A stretch of DNA of 64,000 bases, from contig NZ_CP060395.1 in NCBI RefSeq assembly GCF_015840335.1, forward strand, positions 1,116,001 through 1,180,000, written 5' to 3'. The translations under genes were made by a program, and so were the position numbers. This DNA comes from Synechococcus sp. CBW1108. GTDB taxonomy: Bacteria; Cyanobacteriota; Cyanobacteriia; PCC-6307; Cyanobiaceae. How positions within the stretch are numbered: position 1 is the first letter of the stretch; every line of letters starts with the position of its first letter. The notes below the pieces were generated by a model, which had not been told where the DNA came from, made no database searches, and was given only the letters and a program-made list of their open reading frames with translations. Shown here one piece after another: positions 52,895 through 62,048 of the stretch.

Positions 52895-53766
52895 TGGTTG
52901 TTAGCAGCACAGCAAGGCAGGGGCCGCCTGAGCAGCCCATGTCTAACTCTGTCTACCAGGGCATCTGTGAACTGGTTCATAAGCATAGCTCCATCAAGCT
53001 GGGCGACAACAAGCAAACAATGCTAACCAGCCGCCTGAAATCCAGGCTGCTGCAACTAGGGATCAAATCCTGGGACGAGTATTACCGCTATATCAGCCAA
53101 GGCCAGAATAATGCGGAGATCCATACACTAATCGACCTTGTTGCCATTAACCACACCCAGTTTTTCCGGGAACGGCAGCACTTTGATCGACTTGGCTCAG
53201 AAATACTAGATCAGATTTTGGCGGAATGCCCGGGCGCTGCCAGCAAATTATTAGCCTGGTCTGCAGCTAGTTCTACAGGTGAAGAGGCCTATTCGCTGGC
53301 AATCACCATCAGTGAGCACCTGGCCAAGCAGGCAGGCCCCAAGCCTGACTGGCTGGTATATGCCAGTGATATTTCCAGCAAAGCCATAAAAGCCGCCACA
53401 ACGGCTATTTATCAGGAAGCGAACCTAAACCTACCCCAGCCTCAATTTTTACAGCGCTACTTCAAACGCGGCCGCGATATCTATGAAAGTAAATGCAGGG
53501 TCAAGCCGGAAATTCTCGACCACGTCAAAATTGAAAGAATTAATCTGTTCCAGGAAAGCTATCCGCTGCCGGCGCAACTTCATCTTATTTTCTGTCGTAA
53601 TGTGCTCATTTACTTTGCCCAAGACTCCCAATCCCAGCTGGTTTCCAGATTGCATCACATGCTCACACCGGGCGGCTTTCTGGTGATAGGGCACTGCGAT
53701 AGCCTGGCCTGCTTCAAGCATGATTTCCAATCCCTAGGTGGCGGTGTCTACCGCAAAAGCTCTTAG
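52894..53766 (+). CDS. cheR: chemoreceptor methyltransferase CheR
   Basis: CheR methylates receptor glutamates with SAM for adaptation. The 290-residue product has the helical N-terminal domain (YQGICELVHKHSSIKLGDNK, MLTSRLKSRLLQLGI) and the SAM domain (AASSTGEEAYSLAITISEHL, WLVYASDISSKAIKAATTAI, LIFCRNVLIYFAQDS). The conserved FFRE is present in NHTQFFRERQHF. The start may be the ATG at 52939 (MSNSVYQGI), since the first 15 residues are not conserved. It has the beta subdomain region that in other CheR proteins binds a receptor tail peptide. Confidence 0.93.
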   Translation: MVVSSTARQGPPEQPMSNSVYQGICELVHKHSSIKLGDNKQTMLTSRLKSRLLQLGIKSWDEYYRYISQGQNNAEIHTLIDLVAINHTQFFRERQHFDRLGSEILDQILAECPGAASKLLAWSAASSTGEEAYSLAITISEHLAKQAGPKPDWLVYASDISSKAIKAATTAIYQEANLNLPQPQFLQRYFKRGRDIYESKCRVKPEILDHVKIERINLFQESYPLPAQLHLIFCRNVLIYFAQDSQSQLVSRLHHMLTPGGFLVIGHCDSLACFKHDFQSLGGGVYRKSS

Positions 53767-53787
53767 TCGCTTGCATCTCTACTCCCC

Positions 53788-54840
53788 ATGACCAGAAAAA
53801 TCCGAGTCTTGGTGATTGACGACTCTGCGCTCGTTCGCAAGACCATCACCGACACCCTGCAGATGGATCCTGATATCGAGGTTGTCGGCGTTGCCAACGA
53901 TCCCCTGATCGCCATGGACAAAATTCCGAAACTCCATCCCGATGTGCTGACGCTGGACATGGAGATGCCACGCATGGATGGCCTTACCTTTTTGCGCCAG
54001 CTCAAGCAGGAGAACTCCCCCCTACCCGTAGTGGTGATCAGCTCCCTGACCCAGCAAGGCTCCAAGCTGGCCCTCGATGCCATGGAGGCGGGAGCCAAGG
54101 AGGTGCTTGCCAAACCCGACGGCAGCAGCTCCATCGGCGCCCTGGCCGGCAAACTGGCTTTTCACATCAAGGCCGCCGCCAGGGCCCGCAGGGATCTTGC
54201 CCCCCTGCCCACAACCAAACTCCAGCCCAGCCTGCCCAGCCGGCCCCGAGCGCCTGCGGGAATGGATCGCCGCCTGGTGGTGATCGGCTCCTCAACTGGC
54301 GGCGTCGAGGCCTTGCGTTACATCCTGCCCGCCCTGCCAGCCGATCTGCCGCCCATTGCCATCGTGCAGCACATCCCGGCCTACTTCTCCAAGGCCGTGG
54401 CCGAACGCATCAACGACCTCAGTGCCATGGAGGTGCGGGAAGCAGCCGACAATGATCCACTGCTGCCGGGCGTCTGCCTGATTGCCCCCGGGGACTATCA
54501 CATGATGATCGTCAAGCAGGATCAATACCGGGTGCGCCTGTTGCAAACCCCGCCAGTTCACCACTGCCGGCCGGCCGTGGATGTGCTTTTCCGCTCCGCA
54601 GCGGCAGTCGCCGGAGCCCACACCCTGGGGGTGGTGCTCACCGGGATGGGGCGAGATGGGGCCCGCGGCCTGGGGTCAATCAAGGAGGCGGGCGGCTGTT
54701 CCCTGGCCCAAAACGAAGCCAGCAGTGTGATCTACGGCATGCCCAGGGCCGCTGTTGAACTGGGAGTGGTCGACCGCAGCGTCCACCTGCAGGCCATGCC
54801 CCAGGCCATTGTGGAAACCCTCAACACCATCAAACCCTGA
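53788..54840 (+). CDS. cheB: receptor methylesterase/deamidase CheB
   Basis: The 350-residue protein joins a receiver (1-120; phosphoacceptor Asp57 in VLTLDMEMPRMDG, Lys in VLAKPDG) to a methylesterase domain (160-350). The catalytic triad is readable: Ser in VVIGSSTGGVEAL (about 168-169), His195 in AIVQHIPAYFSK and Asp290 in LTGMGRDGARGL. It opposes CheR and gives feedback from CheA. It starts 21 bases after cheR and is followed nine bases later by the cyclase gene. Confidence 0.95.
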   Translation: MTRKIRVLVIDDSALVRKTITDTLQMDPDIEVVGVANDPLIAMDKIPKLHPDVLTLDMEMPRMDGLTFLRQLKQENSPLPVVVISSLTQQGSKLALDAMEAGAKEVLAKPDGSSSIGALAGKLAFHIKAAARARRDLAPLPTTKLQPSLPSRPRAPAGMDRRLVVIGSSTGGVEALRYILPALPADLPPIAIVQHIPAYFSKAVAERINDLSAMEVREAADNDPLLPGVCLIAPGDYHMMIVKQDQYRVRLLQTPPVHHCRPAVDVLFRSAAAVAGAHTLGVVLTGMGRDGARGLGSIKEAGGCSLAQNEASSVIYGMPRAAVELGVVDRSVHLQAMPQAIVETLNTIKP

Positions 54841-54849
54841 GCCACTGGC

Positions 54850-55971
54850 ATGGACGAAGCTGAACTGCCGGGCGCAGAGTTGCTCAGAGCTGCCCGCATC
54901 CTCGTGGTGGACGACAGCAAAATGCTGCGCATGGGCATTGCCCGCTCCTTGCGTCAACTGGGAATTGGGCAGATTGAGGAGGCCGTTGATGGCCAACATG
55001 CCCTGGAGCGGCTCCAGCAGGAAGCCTTTGATCTGATGCTGCTGGATATGGAAATGCCCCAGATGAATGGGTTGGCCGTGCTGGCACGCATGCAGGCCAA
55101 CCCAGAGCTCAGGGGCTTGCCCGTGATTGTGATCTCTGGTGGTGAATCGATCGAAGAAGTGGTGGCTTGTATTGAAATGGGCGCCGAGGACTACCTACCC
55201 AAACCCTTCAGCCAGGTGCTGCTAAGGGCCCGACTGACCTCATCACTGGAGAAAAAAAGGCTGCGCGATCTGGAAATCATCCAGCGAAAACAGCTGGAAT
55301 CCCAACACCTCAGGCTGATTCAGGAACAGGAAAAATCAGAGCTGCTCCTGCTTAATATTCTGCCGGTTGCCATTTCAGAGCGGCTCAAGGGTGGCGAGCA
55401 GCGTTGCGCCGACAGCCATGCCAATGTTTCTGTCTTGTTTGCTGATCTGGTGGGCTTTACCCGGCTATCCCAGGGCATGACCGCCAAACAATTGGTTGAA
55501 GTGCTGCATAGCCTCTTCTCAAACTTTGACCAGTTGGTCGAGCAGGCAGGCCTCGAAAAGATCAAGACCATCGGCGATAGCTACATGTTGGTGGGCGGCC
55601 TACCGGAAGCGCGCGACGACCATGCCAAAGCCGTGGTTTCCACAGCATTGGCGATGTTGGCGGCCATGGATCAGTTCAACCAGGCCAACCAAACAGATCT
55701 CAACATGCGCATTGGCATCCACAGTGGCCCGGTGGTAGCGGGGGTGATTGGCAAAAACAAATTCACCTATGACCTGTGGGGCAACACGGTGAATGTGGCC
55801 AGCCGGATGGAATCGAGCGGCACCCCGGGGCGGGTACAGATTTCTACCCAGACGGCCGAATTGCTGGATGACACCTTTGCCCTGGAATCCCGCGGACTGG
55901 TCCAGGCCAAGGGCTTGGGCGAGGTTGCCACCTTCTATGTCAACGGGCGCAGAAACGCACCTGCAGGCTGA
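54850..55971 (+). CDS. receiver-class III adenylate cyclase fusion, likely pathway output
   Basis: Residues 16-125 are a receiver (ILVVDDSKMLRMGIARSLRQ, phosphoacceptor Asp66 in LMLLDMEMPQMNG, PKP at 117-119). A coiled coil (130-170) leads into a class III cyclase (about 185-370). The metal Asp is Asp199 in VLFADLVGFT and Asp243 in TIGDSYM. The adenine-selecting Lys is in EKIKTIGD, with Asp308 in YDLWGNTVNVASR, and the transition-state Asn and Arg also occur in NTVNVASR. These point to ATP as substrate. As the last gene of the che operon, with no cheY present, it is the best candidate for the CheA phosphotransfer target. Confidence 0.92.
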   Translation: MDEAELPGAELLRAARILVVDDSKMLRMGIARSLRQLGIGQIEEAVDGQHALERLQQEAFDLMLLDMEMPQMNGLAVLARMQANPELRGLPVIVISGGESIEEVVACIEMGAEDYLPKPFSQVLLRARLTSSLEKKRLRDLEIIQRKQLESQHLRLIQEQEKSELLLLNILPVAISERLKGGEQRCADSHANVSVLFADLVGFTRLSQGMTAKQLVEVLHSLFSNFDQLVEQAGLEKIKTIGDSYMLVGGLPEARDDHAKAVVSTALAMLAAMDQFNQANQTDLNMRIGIHSGPVVAGVIGKNKFTYDLWGNTVNVASRMESSGTPGRVQISTQTAELLDDTFALESRGLVQAKGLGEVATFYVNGRRNAPAG

Positions 55972-56647
55972 GCCGATCCACAGGCGCTCCCAGCTCGGCC
56001 GGATCGAAAGGGGCTGCCTCCGCTGCCATCGCCATCTTCAGCCCAGGCCTGGAGCCCCCTTCCAGCAGCACCTCAATGGGCTTGAGCACCCCCTTAAGCC
56101 CCATGGCGCCAGCGAGTTCCAACCCCTGGGCGAGGGCGTCCTGATAGGCGGCCCGCAGCAACTTTGCCCGGGCGGCCCTATCCCCCGGCCGATCGGCCTC
56201 GGTCGCCACCGGGGCGAGCCGGACCCCGGGCAGGGAACCCACCCCCCGCACCAGGGCCTGCAGCCTGGCCGGCGCTAGCTGGCCAGACACCTGAAGGCTG
56301 GCCACCACCCGCTTAGGGCCGGTGCGACTGGCGGGCCGTTGCCAGGTGGTGGATGGTGAACTGACCTGCAGCTCCCTCACCTGCAGCGTCTGCAGGCTGC
56401 TGCGCACCGCAGAGAGATGGCCCTGCAGCTGCGCTAGGGCGGCATCACTGCTTGCGGCCTCGGCCTCCACCGCCAGGGAGAAGCGAAGGCTGGCCGTGGT
56501 CCGCTTGCGTTCCGCACTGCCGCGGGCCTCTACCAGGGTACCTACGCAGGAGAGATGCACCTGGGCCTGGGCCAAGCCGGCCGCGGGCAGGGCCACCAGC
56601 AGGCTCGTCAAGGTTGCTGAAAAGAGCGAGCTGCAACGTCCTGGCAC
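55940..56647 (-). CDS. secreted SIMPL (DUF541) domain protein
   Basis: The 235-residue product starts with a signal peptide (LFSATLTSLLVALPAAGLAQA). It continues with SIMPL-type repeats: ASLRFSLAVEAEAASSDAAL, the LQTLQVRELQVSSPSTTWQR strand and the helix AARAKLLRAAYQDALAQGLE. It is predicted to lie in the periplasm; the molecular role of the family is unclear. It is convergent with the cyclase gene and their 3' ends overlap by 32 bases, so transcription of one may interfere with the other. It is divergent from the second channel gene (54 bases between starts). Confidence 0.82.
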   Translation of the reverse strand: MPGRCSSLFSATLTSLLVALPAAGLAQAQVHLSCVGTLVEARGSAERKRTTASLRFSLAVEAEAASSDAALAQLQGHLSAVRSSLQTLQVRELQVSSPSTTWQRPASRTGPKRVVASLQVSGQLAPARLQALVRGVGSLPGVRLAPVATEADRPGDRAARAKLLRAAYQDALAQGLELAGAMGLKGVLKPIEVLLEGGSRPGLKMAMAAEAAPFDPAELGAPVDRLSLQVRFCAR

Positions 56648-56700
56648 GGTTCGTCATCTTCCATCAGCATGGTGACCAGCCGGAGGTCGCGCCGCAAGCC

Positions 56701-58194
56701 ATGGCATTGCTGCAAAAGCTCCTGCCGTCGCTGGTTCCGGCCGTGCTCATCGGGGCCGGTCTGTTGCTGGTGCAGCGGTTGCTGCGGCAGCGAAAGTTGC
56801 CAGAGCTGCCGCTGCGCCTCTCCCTGCTGGCCCTGCTCTGCTGGGCCCTGCTGCCGCTGCTGAACGACTTGCCCGTCTCAGCGGGCTACCGGCCATGGCT
56901 GGCCCTGCTCGACGAACTGTTTCTGGCGCTGGCCGGCCTGAGGGTTGCGCTCTGGCTGCTAATGGAGCTGCCAGCTGGACTGGGCTGGTGGCGACGACCG
57001 CCGGAGTTGATGCTGCAGCTGCTGATGCTGGGCGCCGGGGCGGTGGTCACCGTGATCGTGGTGCGCGAATTAGCCCGGGTTGATCTGGTGGGCTTGCTGA
57101 CCACCTCCGCAGTGCTCACCGCCGTGCTCGGCCTGGCAGCCCAGGAAACCCTCAAAGATCTTTTTGCTGGCCTGGAATTGCAGCTGGGAGATGATTTCAG
57201 TGTGGGGGACTGGCTGGAGCTCAGCGACGGAGCACGGGGCATCGTCGAAACGATCACCTGGCGCGACACCATGCTGCTGACCCTCGACGGGTGCCGGCTG
57301 GTGATCCCCAACAGCAAAATCACCGCCGAGCTGATCATCAATCGCTCAGCCAGCGGGGTGATCAGCAACCGCTTCGAGGTGGGATTGGACTATGACTACC
57401 CACCTGACCGGGCTCTGGCCATGCTGGAAAGCGTGGCCCGTCAGAACGCCAGGGTGTTGGGCGAGCCCGCTGCGAAGGCATCTCTGAAGGCCTTCGGCGA
57501 TAGTGCGATCACCTATGAGTTGCAGGTCTGGCAGAGCGAATCGGGGGATCGCGCCCACCTGGATCTGCGCAGCGACCTTCTGAGCCAGATCTGGTATGCC
57601 CTCGAACGGGACGGCCAGCGGGTGCCCTATCCCGTTCGGGAAATCCAGCGCCGCCGACCCCAGGAGGCCTCAGCCAGGCTTCGGCTCCCCTCCCCTGAGG
57701 CCTGTGCCACTGCCCTTGGCCATTCAGACCTGTTCGGCATCCTCAATCAGAACCAGCTGGAGCTGGTGATCAGACTCAGTCGGCTGATGAGCTTCGCCCC
57801 CAGGGAGGCGATCGTGCTGGAGGGGGCGGAGGGGGAATCGCTCTACCAGGTGCTGCGCGGCACGCTGGAAGTGACCAAGCAGATGGCGAGTGGAGAACGT
57901 GTTGAGGTATGCCAGCTCGGGCCTGGCGACGTCTTCGGTGAAATGACCCTGTTCACCGGTTCCCCGCGCAGCGCCACGGTGCGGGCGGTTCGGGAATGTC
58001 TGCTGCTGCGGGTGAGCCGTGATTGCATGCGAACCCTGCTGGAACAGGAACCCTCCCTGCTGGAGCGCCTGGCCTTAATCGTGAGCACCCGGGAAGCCGA
58101 ACTGAACAACCTCAGCCTGGAACCACCCCAGGAAGCGAACAATGCCCTGGTCGAGTCCATGAAACGGCTGCTGCTGGCCTGGAAAAAACCATGA
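56701..58194 (+). CDS. second MscS-type channel with cyclic-nucleotide-binding domain
   Basis: From the ATG at 56701 (MALLQKLLPSLVPAVLIGAG) the product is 497 residues; the open frame upstream is a shadow of the SIMPL gene. Four membrane segments come first, then the MscS signature LTTSAVLTAVLGLAAQETLK, WLELSDGARGIVETITWRDT and VIPNSKITAELIIN, and a cNMP domain (EAIVLEGAEGESLYQVLRGT and cassette FGEMTLFTGSPRSATVRA). The pairing with the CHASE2 cyclase (ATGA overlap) makes coupled production of cyclase and cAMP-responsive channel very likely. Confidence 0.92.
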   Translation: MALLQKLLPSLVPAVLIGAGLLLVQRLLRQRKLPELPLRLSLLALLCWALLPLLNDLPVSAGYRPWLALLDELFLALAGLRVALWLLMELPAGLGWWRRPPELMLQLLMLGAGAVVTVIVVRELARVDLVGLLTTSAVLTAVLGLAAQETLKDLFAGLELQLGDDFSVGDWLELSDGARGIVETITWRDTMLLTLDGCRLVIPNSKITAELIINRSASGVISNRFEVGLDYDYPPDRALAMLESVARQNARVLGEPAAKASLKAFGDSAITYELQVWQSESGDRAHLDLRSDLLSQIWYALERDGQRVPYPVREIQRRRPQEASARLRLPSPEACATALGHSDLFGILNQNQLELVIRLSRLMSFAPREAIVLEGAEGESLYQVLRGTLEVTKQMASGERVEVCQLGPGDVFGEMTLFTGSPRSATVRAVRECLLLRVSRDCMRTLLEQEPSLLERLALIVSTREAELNNLSLEPPQEANNALVESMKRLLLAWKKP

Positions 58195-60059
58195 TGTTCA
58201 GGTGGCTGCAAGCTCAGTTCTTTGCACTTTCGCCCTATGGCGTGGCAGCCGCGCTGCTGCTGACGCTGAATCGCCTGCCTATCAACGAGACCCTCAATCT
58301 GGTCTTCTACGACCTGGTCACCAGCCTGCGTCCAGCTCCATCCGGCATCGGCAAACCAATTCTATTGATCGGCATCGACGAAGGTGACATCCGTCGCTTT
58401 GGCTGGCCGATCGACGACCGATTGCTGTGTGAAGCGGTCGATCGACTGCTGCAGAACGGAGCCCTGGCAATCGGTCTAGACATCTACCGCGACAAGGGGG
58501 TAGGCCCCAATCAGGAATGCCTGCGACAACGCTTCCGGGATGACCCACGCCTTGTTTCGATCTTCAACGTGGCCGAAGCAATCGGACCAGTGCCGGGCAC
58601 CCCGCAGGGCCGCCGGGGCTACAACGACCTCGTGGTGGATCCGGACGGCGTTGTGCGCCGCGACCTGGTGCACGTCAGCGGTCAGGATGAAGCCACCGTG
58701 TCCTTGCCGCTACGGGTCCTGGAGGTGGGCATGGGTGCCCGCTGGCTGAGCCACCAGCTCGAGAACGACATGGCGCCAGGCCCATGGCTCGAAGAGCAAT
58801 CGTCTGGCTATGACCAGCTGGACGCTTCCGGGTATCAGCAGATGCTGGAATTCCGGCGCCTGGGCACGTTCCCCCAGTGGTCCCTGCGGGATTTGCTCGC
58901 CGGCGACAGGATCCCCCCTGGCCAGATCAGCAATCAGCTGGTGTTAATCGGCAGCACTGCCCCCTCGCTGCGGGATCTTTTCCCAGTGCCGCAAACGCGC
59001 TTCACGCTCGGGAAGCGTCAGCTGCTCGTTCCAGGCGTGGAACTCCACGCCCACCGACTGGCGAGCCTGATCGACCGCAAGGATGGTGATCGAAGCCTCC
59101 GGATCTTCACGGTGCCCATGTGGGCGAAACGGTTGCTGGAGCTGGCGGCCATTGTCCTGGGGATCGCTCTCGGGGAGGGTCTGCGAAACCTGCTCAGCAG
59201 CGTGCTGGCTGTGGCTGTGTCCCTGCTGGCCATCGTCGCCATGGCCACAGCACTGCTCCTCTACGGCCACGTGTGGGTGGGAGTGAGCATGCCGGTGATC
59301 AGCCTCGGACTGGTGGCCGCCGCCGCCTGGGTACGCCTGGGAGCCACCAGCCAGTTGCAACGCCGGCAGTTCGAACGGCTGCTCGGCCAGACCACCTCGC
59401 CAGCGGTGGCCCAACAACTCTGGGCCCAACGGGAAGATCTTCTCAAGGACGGCCGGTTCGAGGGGCGCCAACTCCAGGTCACGGTCATGCTGACGGACAT
59501 CGCCGGATTCACCACCGTCTCGGAGGGCCTTCCTCCCGCTGAACTGCTGGCCTGGCTCAACCAGGGGATGGCCTGCCTCGTCAAGGCAATCAGTGGCCGT
59601 CAGGGCATGGTGAACAAGTTCACCGGAGATGGTGTTCTAGCGGTCTTCGGCGCACCGATGAGTCAGGGCAGCAAGACCGACGCCAGAGCTGCTATCGACG
59701 CAGCCCTGGCAATTCAGATCGAGCTAACCATCTTGAACCGGCAGTTGGAGGCCCAGGGAAAACCACCCATGCGAATGCGGATGGGAATCCATTCGGGGCC
59801 GGTACTGGCTGGCTCCATCGGCAGCAGCGAGCGACTGGAGTACGCCGTGATCGGCGACACGGTGAATTGCGCCTCCCGCCTGGAGAGCCTGGACAAGGAC
59901 CGTCATGACACGACCTGCAGGGTGCTCGTCACCTCAAGCACCCGAGAACTGCTGCCGGATGACCTACCGGTGAACTGGCGCGCCTGGGGGGCCGTGCAGG
60001 TCAAAGGACGCAACGAACCCCTGGAGGTCTGGGAGATGCGGGGTCGCGGTTCGAGCTGA
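58191..60059 (+). CDS. CHASE2-class III adenylate cyclase
   Basis: From the ATG at 58191 (MMFRWLQAQFFALSPYGVAA), 622 residues. One N-terminal membrane segment precedes an extracytoplasmic CHASE2 sensor (about 35-310; LNLVFYDLVTSLRPAPS, PILLIGIDEGDIRRFGWPID). Three membrane segments follow (about 320-385), then the cyclase (430-600) with metal Asp in VMLTDIAGFTTVSEG, Lys in MVNKFTGDGVLAVFG and the substrate part EYAVIGDTVNCASRLESLD. The cyclase signature matches cyanobacterial adenylate cyclases. It overlaps the channel gene by four bases and is convergent with DUF928, one base away. Confidence 0.93.
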   Translation: MMFRWLQAQFFALSPYGVAAALLLTLNRLPINETLNLVFYDLVTSLRPAPSGIGKPILLIGIDEGDIRRFGWPIDDRLLCEAVDRLLQNGALAIGLDIYRDKGVGPNQECLRQRFRDDPRLVSIFNVAEAIGPVPGTPQGRRGYNDLVVDPDGVVRRDLVHVSGQDEATVSLPLRVLEVGMGARWLSHQLENDMAPGPWLEEQSSGYDQLDASGYQQMLEFRRLGTFPQWSLRDLLAGDRIPPGQISNQLVLIGSTAPSLRDLFPVPQTRFTLGKRQLLVPGVELHAHRLASLIDRKDGDRSLRIFTVPMWAKRLLELAAIVLGIALGEGLRNLLSSVLAVAVSLLAIVAMATALLLYGHVWVGVSMPVISLGLVAAAAWVRLGATSQLQRRQFERLLGQTTSPAVAQQLWAQREDLLKDGRFEGRQLQVTVMLTDIAGFTTVSEGLPPAELLAWLNQGMACLVKAISGRQGMVNKFTGDGVLAVFGAPMSQGSKTDARAAIDAALAIQIELTILNRQLEAQGKPPMRMRMGIHSGPVLAGSIGSSERLEYAVIGDTVNCASRLESLDKDRHDTTCRVLVTSSTRELLPDDLPVNWRAWGAVQVKGRNEPLEVWEMRGRGSS

Positions 60060-60060
60060 T

Positions 60061-60747
60061 TCAGAGGCAGCGCACGGGCAAGGAGGCCGGCCATTCGGCG
60101 CTGATCAGATCCTCAAGCCCGAAGGCCTGGGCCACCTCCTGGCGGGGTACCGCCCGACCGCAGGCCGCCTTCAGCCGGGCAAGGGCCTCCTGCACCGGGC
60201 GGTCGGCCGGGGTGACATCACTCACCAACAAGCTCAGGGCCGGCGGTGCCACGGCATCCACGAAGGCCAGTGGATCGGCTTCCCCTGGTGGGCCGTCGTT
60301 GCCGCAGCGGTAGGAGGATTCCCAGAGCATGGAACCCGAAAACGAAGCCAGGCTGATCAGGGTGACGCCGGCCGGGCTGGCGGGCAGATCGCGGCTGGTG
60401 CGACCCAGGCTGGCCCGATCGACCCCACCGCTGACGCTGCTGAAGGGCTGCAACTCCAGCAGCACCGGCCTAGGGGTGGCCACCGGCCCCTCCAGCAAAC
60501 CCAGGGTGCGGCTGGCTCCTGGGGCAAAGACGCTGGCTGGGGGCACCAGATGGGCCAGCAGGCGAGCCGTGCACTCGCCTCGGGTGCCTCCACCGATGCG
60601 GCGACCGGGAAACGTGCTGCGGGGATTGGCCTGGGCGAGGGCCTCGCTGGCCGGTAGCCCGAGCAGCAGGGCGGCCAGCAGCAGTCCACAACGGCCCAGC
60701 AAGCGATACGGACGGGACTGCCGGCGGGGGGGGGTGAAAGGATGCAT
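60061..60747 (-). CDS. DUF928 family secreted protein
   Basis: The 228-residue product has a signal peptide (RCGLLLAALLLGLPASEALA) and the DUF928 plan: GGTRGECTARLLAHLVPPAS, a beta strand region and the VSDVTPADRPVQEALARLKA segment near the C-terminus. The family is nearly restricted to cyanobacteria, where it often lies next to CHAT proteases, filamentous-haemagglutinin-like proteins and CHASE2 proteins, exactly as here. The role is unknown; processing or secretion of the large partner is a guess. Confidence 0.85.
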   Translation of the reverse strand: MHPFTPPRRQSRPYRLLGRCGLLLAALLLGLPASEALAQANPRSTFPGRRIGGGTRGECTARLLAHLVPPASVFAPGASRTLGLLEGPVATPRPVLLELQPFSSVSGGVDRASLGRTSRDLPASPAGVTLISLASFSGSMLWESSYRCGNDGPPGEADPLAFVDAVAPPALSLLVSDVTPADRPVQEALARLKAACGRAVPRQEVAQAFGLEDLISAEWPASLPVRCL

Positions 60748-60752
60748 CTCGG

Positions 60753-62048
60753 TTACCAGGGGGTTCCAAGGAGGGTGATGCCGGCCCAGTAAAAGGGATG
60801 GCTCAAGCCGGCTTCGATGCGGCGCTGCTGGCTGGGTGTGAGGTTCTTGAGCAGCACGGAGCCATCTGCAGCGAGCAATTGCTCCCCCGCGACACGAAGA
60901 CTGCCATTGGCCATGGCACTGCGGGTGAGCTGCATGGCCTCTGCCTTGGGCACTCCTTTATCAAGAAAGCGGTAAAACTGAATGAAATAGGCTGAAGTCG
61001 CCACATCATCAACATACCAAAGGCTGCCGATGGCGCTGCGGGAGCCGGCCTGGAGGGCCAGGCCGGCGAATCCCAGTTCACTGTCCTTATCGCCCAGGGC
61101 CGTTCGGCAGGCGCTCAGCACAAACAGATCCAGGGGTGCACTCTCACGCCGCTGGCGCAATGCAGCGAATTCAGTCAGCGACATGCTCCTAGTTCCAGTA
61201 TAAAGCCTGGCCTTGCTTGCCCCCCCCGGAAGAAATTCCGCATGGGTAGCCACATGCACACGATCCACGGTGTCATTTCCAGCCTGTCTAAACAGAACCT
61301 CAGGCGTGAAGGCTTCGTTGAGGTAGGTCACTCCGGTCAAACTTCTTGAGGCTGCAGCCACCTGGGAAACCTCCTGAGGCACCAGTGGTAAGGGAGCCAG
61401 CCCCTCAAAACGCGATGCCCCGGCAGCCATCTGCTGGCCGGAACCGCCCCCCGCCGGAGCGTCCAATCGCATCAAGCCAAGGGAGGGAGTGAGCGAGAAA
61501 GCGTAAGACTGGCCAAGATAAGTTTTGCCATCGTGGAGGGCGGCGAACGGAACGGCCTGCAACCCAGGATCTGCAGAAATCAACAGCGTGGTGATACCGG
61601 CGGCTGTCAATTCAGCACGCACAGGCTCAATGAGCAGCCGATACAGCTGACGCGCCGGTGCTGCGGAATTTTCCACCTCCAGAGCCTCCAGACGGGAGAG
61701 TTGGGCATACAGCCGCCGAAGCAAGGTGGCGAAGTCCCTGGTGGCCACCTCGACGCGACGACCGAGCACTGGGCCAACAGGCGGGATCAAGGTGATATCC
61801 ACAAAACCCTGCCGGCCTTCACCCATCTCCCCCTCGCGTTGGCTGGTAAAACTCAAGCGCAGCACCGCCGGCCTATAGCGCTGGGGGTCAAAGGATGCCC
61901 GGGCGGGCTGGGGAGATGGGAGAGCCTGAGCCTGAACTGATGGCAACCGTAGCGCCGCTCCCCATTCGAAACCTGTGACCCCTATAGCCGCCGCAATCGT
62001 GCAGCTGATCAGGGCCAGCAAACGCGCCATCGGATCCATAGTATTCAC
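60753..62048 (-). CDS. secreted CHAT-domain cysteine protease
   Basis: CHAT proteases are caspase-like. The 431-residue product has an N-terminal hydrophobic signal ([20 protein letters not shown]), a helical part (90-145) and the CHAT domain (150-431). The catalytic dyad is His269 in [13 protein letters not shown] and Cys314 in [14 protein letters not shown], both intact. The GTG start (62048) overlaps the end of the haemagglutinin-like gene by four bases (GTGA); ATG at 62039 is the alternative. Translational coupling with that gene suggests that the secreted protein is its substrate or partner. Confidence 0.9.
   Translation of the reverse strand: MNTMDPMARLLALISCTIAAAIGVTGFEWGAALRLPSVQAQALPSPQPARASFDPQRYRPAVLRLSFTSQREGEMGEGRQGFVDITLIPPVGPVLGRRVEVATRDFATLLRRLYAQLSRLEALEVENSAAPARQLYRLLIEPVRAELTAAGITTLLISADPGLQAVPFAALHDGKTYLGQSYAFSLTPSLGLMRLDAPAGGGSGQQMAAGASRFEGLAPLPLVPQEVSQVAAASRSLTGVTYLNEAFTPEVLFRQAGNDTVDRVHVATHAEFLPGGASKARLYTGTRSMSLTEFAALRQRRESAPLDLFVLSACRTALGDKDSELGFAGLALQAGSRSAIGSLWYVDDVATSAYFIQFYRFLDKGVPKAEAMQLTRSAMANGSLRVAGEQLLAADGSVLLKNLTPSQQRRIEAGLSHPFYWAGITLLGTPW

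Noticed and set aside
56452-56700. N-terminal extension of the second channel gene
   Set aside because: This part is antisense to the SIMPL gene and Pro/Arg-rich; the ATG at 56701 starts a normal membrane segment.
58023-58190. N-terminal extension of the CHASE2 cyclase
   Set aside because: It overlaps the end of the channel gene in another frame. The ATGA overlap at 58191 is the usual coupled start.
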